Assembly (NCBI GenBank): GCA_015522935.1
Contig: WALH01000010.1
Coordinates: forward strand, 1-23,738
Direction: 5' to 3'
Source: DHVE2 group archaeon
GTDB taxonomy: Archaea; Thermoplasmatota; Thermoplasmata; Thermoplasmatales; Aciduliprofundaceae
DNA: 23,738 nucleotides
A model generated the notes under the pieces. The model was given only the letters and a program-made list of their open reading frames with translations, had not been told where the DNA came from and made no database searches. Positions 21,232 through 23,738 of this stretch are shown here, in pieces (within the stretch, counting starts at the first letter, position 1; each line of letters begins with the position of its first letter). The position numbers and the translations under genes are program-made.

Positions 21232-22052
21232 GACATCCTGCTGTGGCTGGACAGTTTTATCCCAGTACGCGGGAAGGTCTGGATACCCTTATCCGGGATC
21301 TTTTTCTTCATCCACTTGGACCCGGTAATCTACCCACTTTAGTTAATGATGGAGAAAGAAAGATCGAAGGTGGAATCGTGCCTCATGCAGGATATATTTA
21401 TTCTGGGCCGGTGGCATCGCATTTTTATCATGATCTGGCTTTAGATGGTTATCCAGACGTTTTCGTAATTATAGGGCCAAATCATTATGGGGTTGGCTCA
21501 GGTATAGCAACAACGTTTGATGATTTCTTAACTCCGTATGGTGTGGCCAGAGTGGACAAGGAGCTTGCAAAAAACATAGCAAGGGATATAATTGATATAG
21601 ATGATGAGGCGCACAGGTATGAGCACAGTATAGAGGTTCAGATTCCATATCTTCAATTCTTTAAGAAGGAAATAAAAATTGTCCCCATAACCATGCTTAT
21701 TCAGGAGATGGAAGCGGCTGTTGAGGTTGGGAAGATTATAAGGGAAAGTGTAAATTCTTTGGGCAGGGATGCAGTGATCATAGCATCATCCGATTTCTCT
21801 CACTATGTGCCCAAAAACATAGCTTATAAAAGGGACGCTATGGCCATTGACAGAATTGTGAAGAGAGATATAGAGGGATTTTACAGGACGATTTTCGAGA
21901 ATAAAATCACGATCTGTGGCTACGGGCCGATAACTGCCATGCTCACGGCTACCCGTGGAAAAGTTGAACTTCTCAAATATGCCACAAGTGGAGATGTGCA
22001 ACCAATGGATGAAGTTGTGGGATACGCATCGTTTAAAGTTGTTAAGGTTTAA
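21228..22052 (+). CDS. Memo family protein (MEMO1/COG1355)
   Basis: A 274-residue protein of the Memo family, a fold like class III extradiol dioxygenases. It shows RHPAVAGQFYPSTRE, VPHAGYIYSGPVASH (His53), IIGPNHYG, HRYEHSIEVQIPYLQ, ASSDFSHY and ICGYGPI, which hold the conserved His and Cys residues. Animal Memo has been linked to copper and iron redox chemistry; the archaeal role is open. It overlaps rpsB by four bases. The partner family AMMECR1 is at 17025. Confidence 0.94.
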   Translation: MRHPAVAGQFYPSTREGLDTLIRDLFLHPLGPGNLPTLVNDGERKIEGGIVPHAGYIYSGPVASHFYHDLALDGYPDVFVIIGPNHYGVGSGIATTFDDFLTPYGVARVDKELAKNIARDIIDIDDEAHRYEHSIEVQIPYLQFFKKEIKIVPITMLIQEMEAAVEVGKIIRESVNSLGRDAVIIASSDFSHYVPKNIAYKRDAMAIDRIVKRDIEGFYRTIFENKITICGYGPITAMLTATRGKVELLKYATSGDVQPMDEVVGYASFKVVKV

Positions 22053-22093
22053 ATGGCATGGATGCATGTCCATACAAAAACGGAGGTGTTGTT

Positions 22094-23509
22094 ATGGCCA
22101 AGAAAAAGGAAAATATAGAGGAAAAATTAGCGAAAAAAAGTGAAAGCATGTGGACAACACTCAAGAAAAATGATCTGAAGAAAGCTCTCAAGTTTGCAGA
22201 GAGTTACAGAGAATTTTTGAAAGAAGCAAAGACAGAGAGGGAAAGCGTTGAATTTATCCTTCAGGAAGCGAAGAAAAGGGGATTTAAGGACATTGATTCC
22301 TATAAATCTCTGAAACCCGGAGACAAATTTTATGTGATTAACAGAGAAAAGAGTATAGCCTTGGGAATTGTGGGTAAGAAAGGTGTTGAAAGATTCAATC
22401 TTGTAGTTTCGCACATAGACTCACCCAGGTTAGATCTGAAGCCCAATCCTCTGTGGGAAGATGGTGAATCCTCGCTTGCACTTTTGAAGACCCATTACTA
22501 TGGAGGGATAAAAAAGTATCAGTGGGTTTCAAGACCCCTATCTATACATGGTGTTGTCTACACAAAATCAGGAAAGAAAATCCCTGTGAGAATTGGAGAA
22601 ACCCCCGGTGATCCTGTGTTCGTTATACCTGACCTACTGCCCCATTTAGCTCACAAAGCCCAGGGAGACAGAAAGCTCTTTGAGGGAATTCAGGGCGAAG
22701 AGTTGCAGCTTTTGGTCGGAAACATTCCCATTGAAGATAAGGATATCAAGCATAAGATAAAGGTAAATATCCTTAAAATTCTCAACGAAAAATATGGATT
22801 GGTGGAGGAAGATTTCAATTCTGCGGACCTGGAAATCGTTCCCGCTCATGAGCCTCGTGATGTCGGATTTGATGAAAGCATGTTAGGTGCGTATGGGCAG
22901 GATGACAGGATATGTGCATACACCTCCTTGAGAGCAGTACTGGAAGTGGAGAACCCAACCTATACCAGTTTATCGTTTTTCTATGATAAAGAAGAGATAG
23001 GAAGTGATGGCAATGTTGGTGCTCAAGGTAATTTCTTAGAGTACGTTCTTGTTAAGGTTTATACACTTGCAAGGGGAGACTTCAAACACCATGAATTCTT
23101 GGAGACTCTGTACAGATCCAAAGCATTAAGTGCTGATGTAAGCGCAGCGATTAATCCAATATTTAAGAATGTTCACGATATTCAGAATGCAGCTAAAGCC
23201 GGGTATGGCGTGGTAATATCTAAATACACTGGTCACGGCGGTAAATATGGATCAAGTGAGGCAACGGCAGAGTTCATGTACGAAATTCTATCTCTTTTCA
23301 GAAAGAATAATGTGCCATACCAAATTGCAGAATTGGGCAAGGTGGACGAAGGAGGCGGGGGCACAATTGCGAAGTTCTTTGCACGCTATGGAATGGACGT
23401 GGTGGATATAGGCCCAGGAATAATCTCAATGCACTCACCGTTTGAAATAGTTAGTAAGATGGATTTGTGGAGTGCATACCTTGCTTACAAGGTATTCCTC
23501 TCCCAATAA
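22094..23509 (+). CDS. M18 family zinc aminopeptidase
   Basis: A 471-residue cytosolic metallopeptidase of family M18 (aspartyl/leucyl aminopeptidase I type), which forms large tetrahedral dodecamers and trims peptide N-termini. Metal and catalytic motifs are VVSHIDSPRLDLKPNPL (His107), HYYGGIKKYQW, GAYGQDDR (bridging Asp), FFYDKEEIGSDGNVGAQG (catalytic Glu pair), SADVSAAINP and ISMHSPFEI (His). The first 55 residues are a charged helical lead. ATG 22094 follows GGAGGTG by five bases; an in-frame ATG at 22058 has no ribosome site. The gap to Memo is 41 bases with no clear TATA box, so it is probably cotranscribed. Confidence 0.95.
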   Translation: MAKKKENIEEKLAKKSESMWTTLKKNDLKKALKFAESYREFLKEAKTERESVEFILQEAKKRGFKDIDSYKSLKPGDKFYVINREKSIALGIVGKKGVERFNLVVSHIDSPRLDLKPNPLWEDGESSLALLKTHYYGGIKKYQWVSRPLSIHGVVYTKSGKKIPVRIGETPGDPVFVIPDLLPHLAHKAQGDRKLFEGIQGEELQLLVGNIPIEDKDIKHKIKVNILKILNEKYGLVEEDFNSADLEIVPAHEPRDVGFDESMLGAYGQDDRICAYTSLRAVLEVENPTYTSLSFFYDKEEIGSDGNVGAQGNFLEYVLVKVYTLARGDFKHHEFLETLYRSKALSADVSAAINPIFKNVHDIQNAAKAGYGVVISKYTGHGGKYGSSEATAEFMYEILSLFRKNNVPYQIAELGKVDEGGGGTIAKFFARYGMDVVDIGPGIISMHSPFEIVSKMDLWSAYLAYKVFLSQ

Positions 23510-23523
23510 TTTTTCTTTTTTTA
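23508..23523 (+). terminator. T-rich terminator after the M18 gene
   Basis: Immediately after the stop TAA the plus strand reads AATTTTTCTTTTTTTAC. Archaeal RNA polymerase terminates at such T-runs without needing a hairpin. Confidence 0.55.
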
Positions 23524-23544
23524 CGGGCAAGTGCAATCCCAACG

Positions 23545-23578
23545 AAAAATAAAATAGTAGGAACCTCCAGCGGGTTCC
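23545..23578 (-). terminator. Hairpin plus T-run on the minus strand
   Basis: GGAACC (23560-23565) and GGTTCC (23573-23578) form a six-base stem with a seven-base loop. On the minus strand it is followed by TACTATTTTATTTTT. It would end transcripts entering from the right edge, converging with the M18 terminator. Confidence 0.45.
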
Positions 23579-23673
23579 CATACCTTCCAGCGACCAAGGG
23601 GATTAATAAGGGATGAGCAGAAAACCTGATCTGGAGCGAATAGTGAAGATGGGCACTTTACTGGATGCGTTTG

Positions 23674-23738
23674 TTACCAAATGGCATGTGAATGATTCTC
23701 CTTCTTTTCAAAGTCCTTGCCTATGACCTCTATATTTA
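23674..23738 (-). CDS. Possible 3' end of a minus-strand gene
   Basis: One minus-strand frame is open from the window edge to a TAA at 23674 and gives a protein-like end, IEVIGKDFEKKENHSHAIW. The hairpin and T-run about 100 bases further on fit its terminator. Only about 20 codons are visible, so chance cannot be excluded. Confidence 0.3.
   Translation of the reverse strand, partial: NIEVIGKDFEKKENHSHAIW

Noticed and set aside
22053..22093. Short inverted repeat ATGGA/TCCAT between Memo and M18
   Set aside because: Five-base arms are too short to call a terminator or operator, and the genes look cotranscribed.
23614..23727. 37-codon plus-strand frame or a C/D-box sRNA
   Set aside because: The frame has poor ribosome-site spacing and no recognisable sequence; C and D box candidates deviate from RUGAUGA/CUGA and spacing is irregular.
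1..23738. CRISPR array, insertion sequence, prophage or integrase
   Set aside because: No regularly spaced repeats, transposase or integrase motifs, or terminal inverted repeats were seen; the half-tRNA is not accompanied by an integrase gene in the window.

Overview
The window is archaeal chromosome. The evidence is ribosomal protein uS2 beside enolase, Hjc, an archaeosine-pathway QueE, DUF2070, AMMECR1 and Memo, single-domain KaiC-like ATPase, V4R and Roadblock-type proteins, and AT-rich TATA boxes placed 24-28 bases before many start codons. GC content looks moderately low. The gene set and the heavy use of leaderless starts mixed with GGTGA-type ribosome sites inside operons suggest a Thermoplasmata-related euryarchaeon, with Aciduliprofundum (DHVE2) the closest guess. 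That placement is inference, not a database result.

Layout. (1) 1-3912, minus: a tight five-gene operon reading PH-like small protein, V4R protein with a winged helix, KaiC/Rad55-like ATPase, Roadblock-like protein, and a coiled-coil protein that runs off the left edge. A TATA box precedes it, and repeated, partly palindromic elements lie upstream of that box. This is the best candidate for an undescribed system. (2) 4037-6862, minus: an operon of an RNase H/YqgF-like protein, a small helical protein, an HDAC/AcuC-family deacylase and a toxin-antitoxin-like pair (TumE/HVO_A0114 type). (3) 6918-10155, minus: ferrous iron uptake, with a double-domain FeoA, FeoB, a membrane protein and a FeoC-like cysteine winged helix. 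(4) 10213-13975, minus: MurG-like glycosyltransferase, UPF0104 flippase-like protein and DUF2070 membrane protein, a likely lipid/glycan operon. (5) 14113-15683, plus: an Lrp/AsnC regulator, then a CaCA-type cation antiporter. (6) 15633-16310, minus: a 5'-half tRNA copy, a complete tRNA-Ala(GGC), and hjc starting two bases after the tRNA. (7) 16397-18817, plus: queE, AMMECR1 and dihydroorotase, tightly coupled. (8) 18795-19313, minus: a Ras-like GTPase lacking the catalytic glutamine. (9) 19423-23509, plus: enolase, rpsB, Memo and an M18 aminopeptidase. (10) 23510-23738: intergenic, with a terminator-like hairpin and possibly the 3' end of a minus-strand gene.

Nearly every operon is packed with 4-16 base overlaps. 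First genes are often leaderless with ATG or GTG. Internal genes carry GGTGA/GGAGG sites, and several begin with TTG overlapping the preceding TGA. Two convergent pairs (antiporter/hjc and pyrC/GTPase) overlap at their 3' ends. Roadblock and V4R families are both linked in the literature to small-GTPase regulation, so the orphan Ras-like GTPase here may belong functionally with the left-hand operon; that link is inference.
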